NCBI GenBank assembly: GCA_030015575.1
Contig: JASDDO010000024.1
Coordinates: 218,012,996 to 218,076,995, forward strand
Direction: 5' to 3'
Length of the DNA stretch: 64,000 bases
Source: Agapanthus africanus
Lineage: Eukaryota; Streptophyta; Magnoliopsida; Asparagales; Amaryllidaceae
Of this stretch, positions 1 to 11,235 are shown one piece after another. Each line of letters begins with the position of its first letter. The stretch's first letter is position 1. The notes beneath the pieces are model-generated. The model was not told where the DNA came from and ran no database searches. It saw only the letters and a program-made list of their open reading frames with translations. The translations under genes and the position numbers were made by a program.

Positions 1-236
1 GGTATCGACGCATGGTTACATAGGTATCACGTGACGCATGGAAGGGTCACGTGGGTATCACATGGCGCATGCCCATGGGTATCAACGCACGATCATGTGT
101 GTATCACATGGCATATTGAAGGGTCACGTGGGTATCACATGGCACATGCCCATGGGTATTGGCGCACGTTTTGCTGACACATGGTCATGTGTATATCACG
201 TGGAGCATATCCGCTTAGGATTTTCCCCCAGAGATT
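1..236. repeat. CACGTG/CATG-rich tandem repeat, about 78-bp unit
   Basis: The motif GAAGGGTCACGTGGGTATCA begins near 41 and recurs about 78 bases later, within a stretch full of CACGTG, GCATGC and CCATGG. The composition matches the G-box-rich blocks at 1140-1350 and 34190-34510. The short ORFs that cross it are by-products of the repeat. It is cut by the window edge. Confidence 0.6.
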
Positions 237-887
237 AATCTCTACATCTTTGAAACTTAAGTTTCAGGAAGTTTAAGCTTCTGTTAATGGACTTTTCACC
301 ATTAACGATTACCAAGATCAATATTTGATGATTTGAGATTTCTTATTTGCCCAAGACATGAACTTTTGGACTTTTCATCATTTTCATATCCATCTTTAAA
401 ATCTTGACGTTCACGCCTTCGTTTTGGTGAAGGATTTTCTTAAGTCTTTTCCCAAAACCTAGATCTTAAGATCAAAACAGGCCTCTGTGAAAACATAAGT
501 TTTCAACATGGAAGAATTTTATCCAAGGATCTTAAGATCCGAGAAAAGAACTTAAGTTCTTAACGAAGGTTAACCTTCTCTTTCTTCTTTGGAGATTTGG
601 TGAAGGTTTTTTTTTATTCTTTTCTTAAATCTTATATCTTAATATCAAAACCCCACTGTGAAAACTTAAGTTTTCGTGAGGAGTCTGACTTAAGGATCTT
701 AAGATCCAAGAAAAGAACTTAAATTCTATGAAGGTTAATCTTCTTTAATAGAAATTAATCTCCTCTCTTTTTTTTCTCGGTCGATGATGAGGAAGATGAA
801 GAGGAATTTTTGCAGAGGGAAAAGAACTTAAATTCTGTTGTTCACCTTATGGAGTTGATTGTGTATTCTGAGATTAATCTCGAGGGT

Positions 888-900
888 CCTTTATATAGGG
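888..900 (-). promoter_or_regulatory. TATA-box candidate of the LTR-like fragment
   Basis: CCTTTATATAGGG reads CCCTATATAAAGG on the minus strand, a good plant TATA box. The same 13 bases occur near 34936-34948 in the corresponding position of the Tat element, which supports a conserved core promoter. Confidence 0.45.
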
Positions 901-1139
901 CATGAGAATTGTTGAACAAGTAGAGATAACCTCTCTTTGAGATTTCTCTAATTGATCTTAAGATCAACCCGGATGCTTAAGCATCGTTGGATCATTGATC
1001 CAAAAGTTCTCTATTAACAGAGTTAATATCATTCCTGTTTTAGAAAGATATTAAAATTATCTCTTGATAATAAGAAAAATCTTTCTGTTTAAGAAAGATA
1101 GGGAAATATTTCCTAAATATGGCTTAAACTATACTCAAG

Positions 1140-1350
1140 TATGCGCTCCAACCCAATGTGGAGCTTGCGCCACGTGCTTTGAATATGGTGCGCATGCGCA
1201 TGGGCTCGGTAGCTTGCACCACGTGTTTAACACGTGGTGCACATGCGCAGCCCAACATGCGGCTTGCATCATGTGCTTTGCACGTGGTGCGCATGCGCAT
1301 GGGCCATGCGGCTTGTAACACGTGACTTCCATGTGGTGCGCATGCACATC
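1140..1350. repeat. G-box / GCGCATGCGC repeat block
   Basis: CACGTG, GTGCGCATGCGCATGGG and ACCACGTG recur four to five times at about 60-70 base spacing. CACGTG is the core of plant G-boxes, so an enhancer role in an LTR is possible but not shown. The ORFs on both strands here are repeat by-products. Confidence 0.55.
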
Positions 1351-1509
1351 CCGACTTGACACTTTTACCTTGACGTTTTTTTCTTGCCTTGGTGAAGCTT
1401 AAGCTTCGAGTGTTAAATTTTTGGTGGGAACAGTCTGTCAACAAGATAAACTCGAGTAGGATTCTTAAGGGGGGTTATATGGGAACTGGGGTGAACTAAA
1501 GCATAGTAT

Positions 1510-1514
1510 GAGAC
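1510..1514. repeat. Target-site duplication GAGAC (left)
   Basis: GAGAC directly precedes the TGTAAATCG terminus of the solo LTR and matches 3466-3470 exactly. Confidence 0.85.
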
Positions 1515-3465
1515 TGTAAATCGATGCCGCACACCCCGCGGGTTCGCGGGAAAGCGGAATTCAAAAAAAATGATTTTTTAACTTGAAACATCGACCAAAC
1601 AACTCAGGATCTTTACGAAAACCCTAACTAGCAAAACTACAAAGAGATTCTAAACTACTTATGAAAGAGTTTTATACCTCTAGAGTTCAAGTCCTTCGGG
1701 TCTTCTTCTCCTCTTCTTAAGCTCCTAGACGGTTTGTAACAAACTCGGTCGTCGGCCTCCTCGTGTTGAAGATGATCCACCCGAGAGTCTTTGGTTCTAG
1801 CTTCAACCTCAAGAATGAGGTAACTAAGGTATCTAGTTTTCTAATCTAGATAGCTTAGGAGATGTAGAATGTTAATTAGACTATTTTATCTCAAGAAACC
1901 CTAGGATCACAACATATGTGAGGGTTAGGTCTTGAGGAAGAAGGAGGAAAGAAAAAATGGAGAGAGAAAGAGCAAACAAAAATGAGCTAGAGTGTAGAGG
2001 CAAGTGAAGAATGGCTAAGTCATTCATAATAATCAAGCATGCAATATTTTCAATAGAAAATTAGCAACCATGCTTGAATAGTAAAGTCAAATGAAATAAA
2101 CAAATGAATTAGCCATGCTTCAACCATGCCACAAATATCTCCATTTCCCACCACATTAATCTATTTCCAAAAATTGATAAATGCAATAATGAGGTGTCCC
2201 CATCTAGAAGTATCTCTTGTGAAATTATAAGAATGCCCTCATCGTATATACATACCCGTATTCGTACGTAAAAAATACGAATACAATGAGATAATAATAA
2301 TCTAATAATATAATATTAGAATCCCGCTTAAACCGAATCCCACTAGTATTATCCGTCCGAACAACATCCGTATAGCCAGTACACGTATATGATTGGAACC
2401 CTGTATGTAAAACCATACGGCCGCTACATCGTTTTGCCCGAACTAGGAAAACCCTCTGTGTGGGACTCTAAAGACTCGACAGTACGCTGGCAGCGAGTTT
2501 AACCACAAGTTTGTCGGTGGCACTAGCTGTACGTAATGGCTACCAAGGTACCTATCGAAAAGAAGGCCGAAAAGCGAACTCATCCGAACCTCTACTGAGC
2601 ATGTCCGTGACAATCTCCGTGCAGTCCGGTATGTTCGTCTGAGAGTATCGCATGCCGGGTCTAGGGGGTGGAAAACGTCAGACACCTAATAACCCTACAA
2701 ATTATGCCGGTGTTGTTCAAGACCATCCGAGAATCTACTGGTCCAACCACCAGTAATTCCCAATCCGCCCTGTCCAAGGACATATGGTGTTGGCCAACCA
2801 ATCACAGCGCTACATCGACTCCCTATACCAGGAGAGACGAATCCCCAACAGTTGCTCACTGCCTCCATGTGGCTTGGGACTGTACCAACTAAAACATGTT
2901 TGCACGACTCAGTAGATCCGTGGTAGGGTAGTAATCAAAGCACAGTAGGAACTCACACGAAACAAATGATGATCTAAGGTCGACAGACTATCTGCACTCA
3001 TGTCACCGGAGAACTGCTATCTGACGCTGGGTATAATACCATCTAGTCAGTTCTCGACGAGTCTGTCCAGTGTACTCACCCCAGTGAGCACATGCATACA
3101 ATCTTAGGTGCACCATACCAATGGTTGCGGGACCTATCCATCACCCCTTATCAGGGTCTAGATATGTATACACTAGTCTACTCTGGAGTATCGATGCCCA
3201 GTCTCAATATTCCCATGACTAGGTACATTTTAAGGATGTGCTTATCGACTACCCAACTTCCACAAGTATGATTGTCATCACAACGCTGGTAGTCAAGTAA
3301 GGATCCTACGGGCTTTATCAACATGTATACAAGATATGAAACACATCACATGTTAAGATAAAGACAAACCAAATATCATACTATCATATCGAGAAAGATT
3401 GTCATGTACATACATATCCCTAGTATCCTATACAATGAAAGCTTCTAGGGCATACATATCCAACA
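1515..3465 (-). mobile_element. Solo LTR, Angela/BARE-like Ty1/Copia
   Basis: Read on the minus strand it starts TGTTGGATATGTATGCCCTAG and ends TTTACA, the TG...CA termini of an LTR. It is flanked by perfect GAGAC duplications. Large parts (about 2200-3250) are recognisably homologous, in reverse orientation, to the LTR at 6060-8093; the blocks around the pulled-apart CTGTAC, GTGTGAGTTCC and ACTCCAGAGTAGACTAGTGTATACA match. No internal region is attached, so this is the product of LTR-LTR recombination that removed the body of the element. ORFs inside are not genes. Confidence 0.85.
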
Positions 3466-3470
3466 GAGAC
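3466..3470. repeat. Target-site duplication GAGAC (right)
   Basis: Identical to 1510-1514 and directly after the CCAACA end of the solo LTR. Confidence 0.85.
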
Positions 3471-4230
3471 AAATAAAAGGTAATTGTAGTATCGTAAAGC
3501 ATGAGGATCAATGAGCGAGCAATATGTCATTTAAAAGCTGGTTTTACCATATTTTAGTTTTTGAGTTTGGGTCATAAAGAATAGGGCATGCACATCGTGA
3601 ATATTCCGTTTGTCATATCGGAACATCATATAAGGATTCTAGAGCCCGCCCCCGTGGATTCAAGAGGTGGCCCCCACACATATAAAGCGGCACTTTGTTC
3701 CACGTAGTACTTAGGTCCACATACAATAACATTATTGCCTTCCCGATATATGTGGCAATATTCTTTTCCCTGCTCCCCAAATTTATTTGAAAATACGACT
3801 TTAGATAAGTTGAGAAATTTATTTTTAAAAAATACCGAATTTGGAAACTTGAGGGTATTTTGCTGAAAATACGGTTTTAGGAACTTTGGGTATTTAAACG
3901 AAAATACATATTTGTAAAGCGTAGTATATTTAAATAAAAATACGAGATTCAGAAACCATAGGGTGAAAATATATCAATCGAGAAAGCTAGGGTATTTTAG
4001 CGTCAAAAGTTATTTGGAATTTCGATAGCATTCCGGCTTATAATAGGCGTTATATTAATATATAAATGGGCAGCATAACGGCGTGGTAGAGTTCATGAGT
4101 CTAATGTTGAAAAGGGGTTAGGATAGGTCATTATCCTAATCCTAAGAGACCAAGATTCTGTTAAGGCTATGATGTAACAGCTAAAAGACGAAGTGTCGGT
4201 TCATCGCAATTAAAAGATTATAATAATATA
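3471..4230. other. AT-rich non-coding DNA
   Basis: No credible ORF. Repeated phrases such as GAAAATACG and GGGTATTT (about 3780-3960) suggest old LTR or leader sequence of a Gypsy element, but no termini were found. Confidence 0.4.
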
Positions 4231-4800
4231 GGTGCGAGCATGTGTCTATCCGTATTAAAATTATCATACAAGTATGCAAAACATGCCAGATTATAGTACA
4301 GAAGAATAAAAACAGGTACGAGATGGAGAGAGGTAGAATCCTACCTCAAAGGTCGGGATGTCGGTATACGTCGAATCGTACGAAAATGCGAGTACCTTCC
4401 TTCTTGGATTTTTTCTGGTTGATCATGTAGCACCGTTGGGTCAGCATCGAAGAGACGAAGAAGCAGGTATTTTTCTTAGATTTTTGTGACAAGTACAATG
4501 AGAGAAAAATAGTGGAGAATAGGGTGTGTTTATAGGGTTCAAAAATCCTAACCCGGAGCCGACTAGAGCCGCCGACCCTGCCTATGATCGCACACCTACT
4601 GTCCCCAGGACAATCCTGGTCGTCGGATCGACCGCGTGAGAGGTCCAAATCCTCCCACGTGGGCGTGAGGCGCCTAAGTGGTCGCACGTGCTTGCGCATG
4701 CAGGCGCGTGGGGTCCACGAGGCAGCGGCAGCCGCTGTTGCTACTGTAGTGGGCACTGGTCTGGGCTCATGGGCCTGGGTCTGAGCTCGGTTAAAAATTC
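4230..4800 (-). mobile_element. Probable Ty3/Gypsy LTR fragment
   Basis: On the minus strand a GC-rich block (4560-4790, with CACGTG and CCCACGTGGG) is followed by CCTATAAACACACC (TATA candidate, + strand 4526-4538) and a pyrimidine-rich leader. This is the usual order of U3, TATA and R in plant Gypsy LTRs. A small palindrome, GAGGTAGAATCCTACCTC, lies at about 4330. No ends or TSD were found, and the ORFs on both strands look spurious. Confidence 0.35.
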
Positions 4801-5600
4801 TTTTTTTTCTTTTAAAATTATTTTCAAAAACCCTTTTTCTTTTGTAGAAAATTATTTTAAAATAATTTTATTAATCATAAAATTATAAATAAATTCTAGA
4901 GAAATCTTAAATAATTATTTTGATCATTTGCAATAATTTTCAACTCTAAAATAATTATTTTTCCCTAAATTCACTTTTAAAATAAATCTTAGAAAATTAT
5001 AGAAATAATATTTAAATTATTTTCCTCTTCTAAAAATTATATTTAAGACCCTTAAATAAAAATACAACCCTTTTCTAACCTTTTCCATCTAAAGAATTAC
5101 CAAAATAATTCCTTTTTAAAATTCTCTTTTCTAAAATCTAATAAAATCCAAAATTCCCAATTCTTTTTCCCTTAGTTTAAAATAAATAACCTTTCATTAA
5201 ACATTTCTTTTCCTCTAATAAATGAATCTAAATTTCCTTTTCTTTTCTTTTCAAAAAGTGGAATCATCTATATATCCTTTTCTCTTTACAGAAATTATGT
5301 TAAATATTTCTAAAAATAAGAAAACCTTTGACTATTCAATTCCTTCTATATAAATTTTAAAATCTCTTTTAATGGAAACTATTAACATTAAAACATCATG
5401 AAGAAATATTTTGTTCCAAAAGTAAAATAGTTTTTATTTACTATATGAAAATTACGGTTATTACATAAATAATGATTAAATAAGTCAGTTATTGACACCA
5501 TGTGTAAACCAGGAAAAATTTTAACTTGAATTGGCCCACAAAATGACAAGGCATTCACACTAAAGTTATTCCCAGTAACAAACCAAACCACCGCATGTTC
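4790..5600. other. Very AT-rich non-coding DNA
   Basis: Runs of TTTTAAAATAATTTT type dominate. No coding region, termini or tandem structure could be supported. Confidence 0.5.
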
Positions 5601-5639
5601 CAAGCTTTACTACAAAATTTATATGTATTTGCATTCACA

Positions 5640-5850
5640 TTGTCCATATCAGTTCATTGCCAACCCATTTTCATTAATATTCGCTAAAAAAGAAAAACGT
5701 TTTGTATCCAACAAATCATTTATTGGTGAAAATAAAAGTGTTACCGGTATTCCCACCACCCAAGACCTGGCTGCTGCAATGATAGGTTTAGAAGTACCAT
5801 TTAATCCTTTTTCGTCATCACCATAAGCTTCAAGTAAATAAGTACTCAAG
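5640..5850 (-). pseudogene. Exon-like scrap, family not recognised
   Basis: An open minus-strand stretch of about 66 codons has more balanced codon use than its AT-rich surroundings and includes the segment SWVVGIPVTLLFSPINDLL. The opposite frame is also open (67 codons), so coding is uncertain. It lies just outside the left TSD of the 6007-31777 array, on the same strand as the possible exon at 32757-32902, so both could belong to one host gene split by the insertion. I do not recognise a family. Confidence 0.2.
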
Positions 5851-6001
5851 AACTATCCCGTTTAAAAATACCATCCCGTTTAAAAATACCACACCGATGC
5901 CCATCAAATTAAAGGACTACAAAAATACCAAATGAAATTGTCTCACAACACTCACAATCAAAGCAGGAGGTTTTCGGTTCAAATTTCCCCAATTGCAGTG
6001 G

Positions 6002-6006
6002 CATAG
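6002..6006. repeat. Target-site duplication CATAG of the tandem-LTR array (left)
   Basis: CATAG precedes the TGTCATGCC terminus of LTR 1. The right partner is CGTAG at 31778-31782. The single difference is what decay of a methylated CpG would produce. Confidence 0.6.
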
Positions 6007-6059
6007 TGTCATGCCCTGCTTCCCAAAATACGGAATACGGGGGGTTGACAAGGCCAGCC
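6007..6059 (-). repeat. LTR 1 of the array, distal 53 bases
   Basis: TGTCATGCCCTGCTTCCCAA up to AAGGCCAGCC matches the left edges of LTR 2 (22098) and LTR 3 (28189). It is separated from the rest of LTR 1 by the nested Copia element; together the two pieces give about 3583 bases, close to LTR 3 (3589). Confidence 0.9.
6055..6059. repeat. Target-site duplication CAGCC (left) of the nested Copia element
   Basis: CAGCC before TGTTGGG is repeated exactly at 16014-16018. Confidence 0.9.
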
Positions 6060-8093
6060 TGTTGGGTATAGTGCCCTCAGAATCAATTATTGGATCACAT
6101 GCACGTGATTGCAATGATTGAGGGAGGACCTATGCCGGTAGGACAGTCTTACTCAAGATGATAGTATGCTATCTGGTTTATCTTTATCATCGTGTACTGG
6201 TTTAGGTGACCTTATAAGTCACTATTGCGCGTTGATAGAGCCCTTAGGATTCTTACTTGACGGCCAGCAGTATGATGGCGATCATATACGTGGGAGCTGG
6301 GGTCTATAAGCACATCCTTAAAAGGTCCCTAGTCGTGGGAGTTTTCGAGACAGGGAATTGATACTCCAGAGTAGACTAGTGTATACAGTCGAGACCCCGA
6401 CGAGGGGCGGTGGCCGGTCTCACAAGCCACTGATGTCAGTTGGTTCACCTAAGATGTATACAGGTGCTCATTGGGTTATGAGTACACCGGACAGGACTCG
6501 CCGGGAACATGCTAGTTGGTCTTATACCTGACGTCAGATAGCAGTTCCCTGGTGACATGTGTACAGGTTAGTTCATCGACCTGAGATCATCATTTGTCTC
6601 GTGTGAGTTCCCACTGTACTTTGATTACTACCCTACCACGGCTCAAAGGAGTCGTGCAAACAGGTTTTAGTTGGGAACAGTCCCGAGCCACATGGAGGCA
6701 GTGAGCGGATCTGCAGGGGTTCGTCTCTCCCGGTATTGGTGGTGGGGTCGCGCTGTGTCTAGGAGAGCCATTACACAAAGCCCTCGGCCGAGGCAGGAGA
6801 TTTACTGGTAGGTATTCCAGTAGTATCTCAGGGTGTTCTGGGCTACACTCCGACACGACTTGTACCGCTTTTGGGGGTCTGACTTTTACCAACCCCCTAG
6901 GCCCGCTATGCGATACTCATAGACAAACGGACCGGACTGTATGGATATTGTCACTGACAGGCTCAGTAGGGTGTCAGGATGAGTTCGCACATCGATGTCC
7001 CTTTTGGTCAATACCTGGTAGCCCGTTACGTACGGCTAATACCTCTGACGTGCTAGTGGTTAAATCCATAGCCAAAGTATTGACGAGTGTTTAGAGTCCC
7101 CCATAGACAGTTTCTCAAGTTTCGGGCGAAACGTTGTAGAGGCCGTATGATATATGGCAGGGTTTGATCTTATACGTGCAGTATTGCACGGATCATGATC
7201 GGACGGATTATACTAGTGGGCTTTGGTTTAAGCCGGATCCTAGTATTAGATTTGTTGGATTACTTTAGTCTCATCGCATTCGCATTCAGTCGGAATGCGG
7301 GTGCAGGTATGTATATACAGGTGAGGGGTATCCTTATGATCCGTCACGAGTTTACTTTAGATGTTACCGAATCTTTTTGTTGTGGCAAACATTTGGATTA
7401 ATGTTTGCTTAAGGAAATAATGAGCTAGATTTTCATCATGACAATGCATTAATGTGACATGGACTTGTATCATGAGTCATGGTCTCTTTTTTAGCAAATG
7501 TGTCACATTAATAGATTGATTAGTGATGATATGAGAGGAAGAGAGAGAGAGGGACTGCCATGTGAAGATGGTTAGCTCTCATATTGTTTTTCCTCACTCT
7601 CTCATTCTATCATAGCATCACAACAAAAGAAAAAGAAAAGATGAGAAAGCCTTCTCTTCTTCTTCTTCTTCCTCTAGCTTATTGTCTCCTCCAATGGCAA
7701 CACCTTCTACCTCCATCTAAATCCATGGATGAAAGAGAAAAAGTGACCACAACATACTCTACTTAAACCTTGGGCACGTCGGCTAGCACACTTCGTGCCC
7801 GAGTTGCTTCGGACGAAGCGGGAGCCCGTAAAAAGACTACTCGATGTGGTGCCCTTTCCGACGAGGAGATGAAGACCGGAGATGCCGCGTGGAGCTTGGG
7901 ATGGTGGCCGAAGACCGAAGGACACGGATCGCTCGGTATAGCCTCTCTACCCATTCTCTAGTTAGTTAGTTGTAGGTTAATGGTTCGATCCGGGTTTTAA
8001 GCATACGATAGCGCCGGTTTTCAAGTTAAGAAAAATTTTCGTTTCCGCATTTTGGCCTCGGAAAGACGGCCGGGGCGCTACCGCAGTCTTACA
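6060..8093 (+). repeat. 5' LTR of the nested Copia element
   Basis: TGTTGGGTAT...GTCTTACA, 2034 bases. The ORFs in it (near 6590-6892, 7195-7401, 7584-7961) have near-identical twins in the 3' LTR and look like LTR by-products. Confidence 0.92.
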
Positions 8094-8106
8094 TGGTATC
8101 AGAGCC
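8094..8106 (+). other. Primer-binding site, tRNA-iMet
   Basis: TGGTATCAGAGCC begins directly after the LTR and is the exact complement of the plant initiator Met tRNA 3' end. Confidence 0.92.
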
Positions 8107-9521
8107 ACACCATTAACCTTTTCTTATTTGTTCTAACGTGTTTAGAACGTCGATCGAACGAATTTTAAAAAACCCCGATTTCAATTTGACAGTTTCTGTC
8201 GATTTTCTTTTGTTGTCAAAAAATTATTTGGTGTATTGCAGAAAATCAGGCAGGGTTTTTAGAAAACACTGAAGAAAAATGGTAGCATGATATTACTGTA
8301 GCGCCGCGGAACCACGGCCGTAACCCCCTTTTGGCCGCGGTTCCGCCGCCGAACAGTAACATCTCTGGACAATTTTTCCTGCAGTGATTCCTGACTTGAA
8401 ACGGGGTTTCTGGTAAATTTAGTTTGGGCCCAGATTTATCTGAGTACTGGGAATTGTGCTTGGGGACCACTTCGGGAAATTTTGTCGATCGAAAATTTTA
8501 AATATGTTAGTTCACAGTATTTACATTATATCTGCGACCGTGAATATCACTTGATCGGTAAATCCTGTCTAACTACTATAGCTCTTTTAGACGGATTTGC
8601 GAACGTGACATTCACGTTGATGTTCTGTGTTGTGCTGTGATGTTGCGGATTTGTCGTGGTGGATAGCCTGGATGCAATTGTAGTACAGTTTGGTTATATA
8701 TGTACATTTGATATTGCGGGGCGAGCGTCCGACATGTGGACTACCGTTACTGCCTGTTTGTATATTATTCTTTTGGGGCACGACCGGGCTGAGGTCGATG
8801 TACCCGTTGTATATTTTACTTTCTGTACTAGGATTACCCTGCGGTGGGGTGCACGGATAGCCGGATTCTAGAGGGCAACGGGCCCGCATCTTATGGCGTT
8901 GAGACGGAGGGGTCTTCACTCTAGAATTGGCGGGCTATTCGCCTCACTCGTAGGGGGTACAGGTTGACCCAAGGAGAGGTGCACAAGTTACCGGATTCCG
9001 TGAAGTGCTGGGTGGTCCATTCACGTTGTTAAAGGAGGCTGCCTCGCTTCAGGTTTTGGCGGGTAACTTGCCGCGCCCGTAGGGGTCTAGGATTTCATTG
9101 CACAGGCTATCCATACGACAAGGGGAACGTCGGGTTTCAGTAGCGGCTCTATGAAACCCGGGGATCCCAGATATCTGTATTGTTCTGTGATGCTTATTAC
9201 ATTTATGAGATGTTGCATTTTATCACGCCTTGAACGAATATTATATATTGATATATATACTAGTAGATGTTGTATATGTTTTACACCCGTGCTAGTCCAG
9301 TCCCCGCTCTGTCGTTAGTTAAGTAACCTAACGGGTGATGACGGGACCCAGTGGCGAATGCGGATGGCATATACGTACATCGTATTTTCTTTCTTTATTA
9401 GTGTGATCAATTGATGGGACTGCGTTGATTCGGATCAATGCAAGCTAAACAAACCTATTCTGATGTTGTTGGAACAATTTTTCTAAAAGATGTTATTGCA
9501 AGGACGTTCTCTTTTGTTTTG

Positions 9522-9760
9522 CACAGTGGTATTCGGTTATGAATATCCAGCACCTCAGTCGACGAGGCAAGGGCCGAGATCCCTTCACCGGGAGTGACCC
9601 CTTGGACAGAAGTTTGCGTCAGGGTAATAACTTCACTATAGCTGATTGCCTTTTGCTTTGCATCGTGGTATTCGGTTGGAATATCCTGCACCTCATTCTA
9701 CGGGGAAAGAGCCGAAATCCCTTCACCGGGAGTGACCTCTTTAGCAAAGGTTTTCGTCAC
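9522..9760 (+). repeat. Direct duplication, offset about 136 bases
   Basis: The phrase GATCCCTTCACCGGGAGTGA and its surroundings, starting at GGTATTCGGTT, occur twice (about 9526-9620 and 9667-9755) with scattered differences. Confidence 0.75.
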
Positions 9761-10510
9761 TATATTTTTATAAAAAGCTATGCAGTTCCTTCAACGATAT
9801 CAAGTTCATTACGTTAAAGGTTTTTCGCCAAAAACCAGCCGTATCCCTCCGTCATTTCTTACGGGTATTATTTAGTATTCGTGCTGCGTTTGTTGACCTA
9901 GTCAAGACGTTGTGTTCGGTAACTAAGTGGTACTTGTTTGCTGCATAAGTGGGATTGGTTAGGACAGTCGTGCGGCCTTGTTGACTTAGTCAAGGGCACG
10001 TACGGGTGAGTTTAATGCAATCCAGAATAATGACGGGTTAAACTTGACTGGCGGTTTATGGTTTGTTGACCTAGTCAAGGTCATAAGCCGCTTGGGGTAA
10101 AAATCACATCGGGAGTTTCTAAAGAAACTGAAATTTGCCAGGCATGCGCATACCTTCTGGAGTGTGATAACGTGAGTGGATTCCATCACGTTATCATGCG
10201 ATGATAGTTGGATCCCGATTCCCACTGATGAGTTGGTTTACTCCTCGGGTGATCCCGACTAATTCTTCTTTCAGGTTTGGAGGAGAATTTGAGGTTACAG
10301 TAGGAGGTTTCCTGATTAGATAAAGTGTCAACCATTCTGATCTAGGTTAGAGTGCACGCTGAGTGTTTCTTTTCTCTCTCTCTTTGGCAGCGACCATGGC
10401 CTGACCTTTGACTATGACTCAGTGACCAAAATTAACCGAACCTTCTTAAAACACTGCCTTTTGGATTGTCAGAGTTGCATATCTCATTGCCACTCCTACT
10501 TTTACCCTTT

Positions 10511-11235
10511 TCTCCAGAACACCCCGTATTACTACGAACGTCCACTTCCATTAAATAAAACCATCGTATGGTTATATACGAACTCGAAGGAATTTGTTCC
10601 AGATTCGAGGATGGTTTCCGGTTCTGGAGAAAATGAATAGGACTATTCAGTTGTCTTTTCCTTTTACCTTCTCTCAGGTTGCGAGTGCTCCTTGGATTAG
10701 GGGATAGTACACTTGTTACGCTTATTGGACAGTCTTCTTCCAAACCTTAGGCTGGTGCCGAACGGTAGGGAATGAAGAAAGCCGATTAAGCCTAAGTGTG
10801 GTGTACAGAAGGTATTAAGTAAAGACAAATAAAGGGATTAGAAGGAGGGCAAAGTAAATTGCGACAGCTATTCACGACCAAACCAAGTATTTCTCCGCCA
10901 ATCCTATATCACCTTTGTATTTCTCCAGAACACTCCGTATCACTACGAAGATCCACAGTTTATTGGATACTCCATCATATGGTTATATACGAACTCGAAA
11001 GGAACTTGTTCTAGTTTGGGGATGGATTCTGGTTCAGGAGAAATAGGAATAAGGTTTATTCAGGTGTCTTTTATCTTTACATTCTCTCGGGTTGCGAGTG
11101 CTCGTAGGATTAGGACAGTACACCTATTACTCTTATTGGATAGTCTTCTTCCAAACCATGGGCTGGTGCCGAAAGGTAGGGAAGGAAGAAAACCATTTAG
11201 CCTAAGAGGGTGTACAGAAGGTAATGACTAAAGAC
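10511..11235 (+). repeat. Direct duplication of about 320 bases, offset about 410
   Basis: Copies at about 10511-10830 and 10922-11240 share TCTCCAGAACAC, ATGGTTATATACGAACTCG, AGTCTTCTTCCAAACC and GTGTACAGAAGGTA in the same order. They differ by many substitutions, so the duplication is old or was inherited from a progenitor element. Confidence 0.8.

Larger units (their letters stand above)
232..1407. repeat. Cluster of perfect palindromes, most centred on CTTAAG or TTAA
   Basis: Perfect palindromes of 12-17 bases occur at 251-266, 527-540, 547-560, 565-578, 660-675, 694-707, 870-881, 952-967, 972-985, 987-1003 and 1394-1407. The centre is usually CTTAAG while the arms differ (TGAAA, GGAT, AGAA, GAAAA, TTGAT, GATG, GAAG). 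The spacing is irregular, so this is not a simple tandem repeat. Confidence 0.85.
1..1500 (-). mobile_element. LTR-like fragment related to the Tat element's 3' side
   Basis: The order here is G-box repeats, palindrome-rich AT DNA, the 13-mer CCTTTATATAGGG, then a second G-box repeat block. The same order is found at 34190-35490, with the identical 13-mer near 34936. I infer a truncated LTR or leader of the same or a sister Tat family, read on the minus strand. Neither end was found: the left end is outside the window, and the right end lies somewhere before the solo LTR at 1515. No protein-coding region is seen. Confidence 0.4.

Noticed and set aside
1124..1444. Overlapping Cys/His-rich ORFs around the G-box repeats
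   Set aside because: GTGCGCATGCGC repeats are open in several frames; the Cys and His content is a translation artefact.
7584..7961. ORFs with a signal-peptide-like start in the Copia LTR (twin at 15561-15881)
   Set aside because: They lie in LTRs, the reading frames differ between the two copies, and CTT-rich sequence encodes Leu runs by chance.
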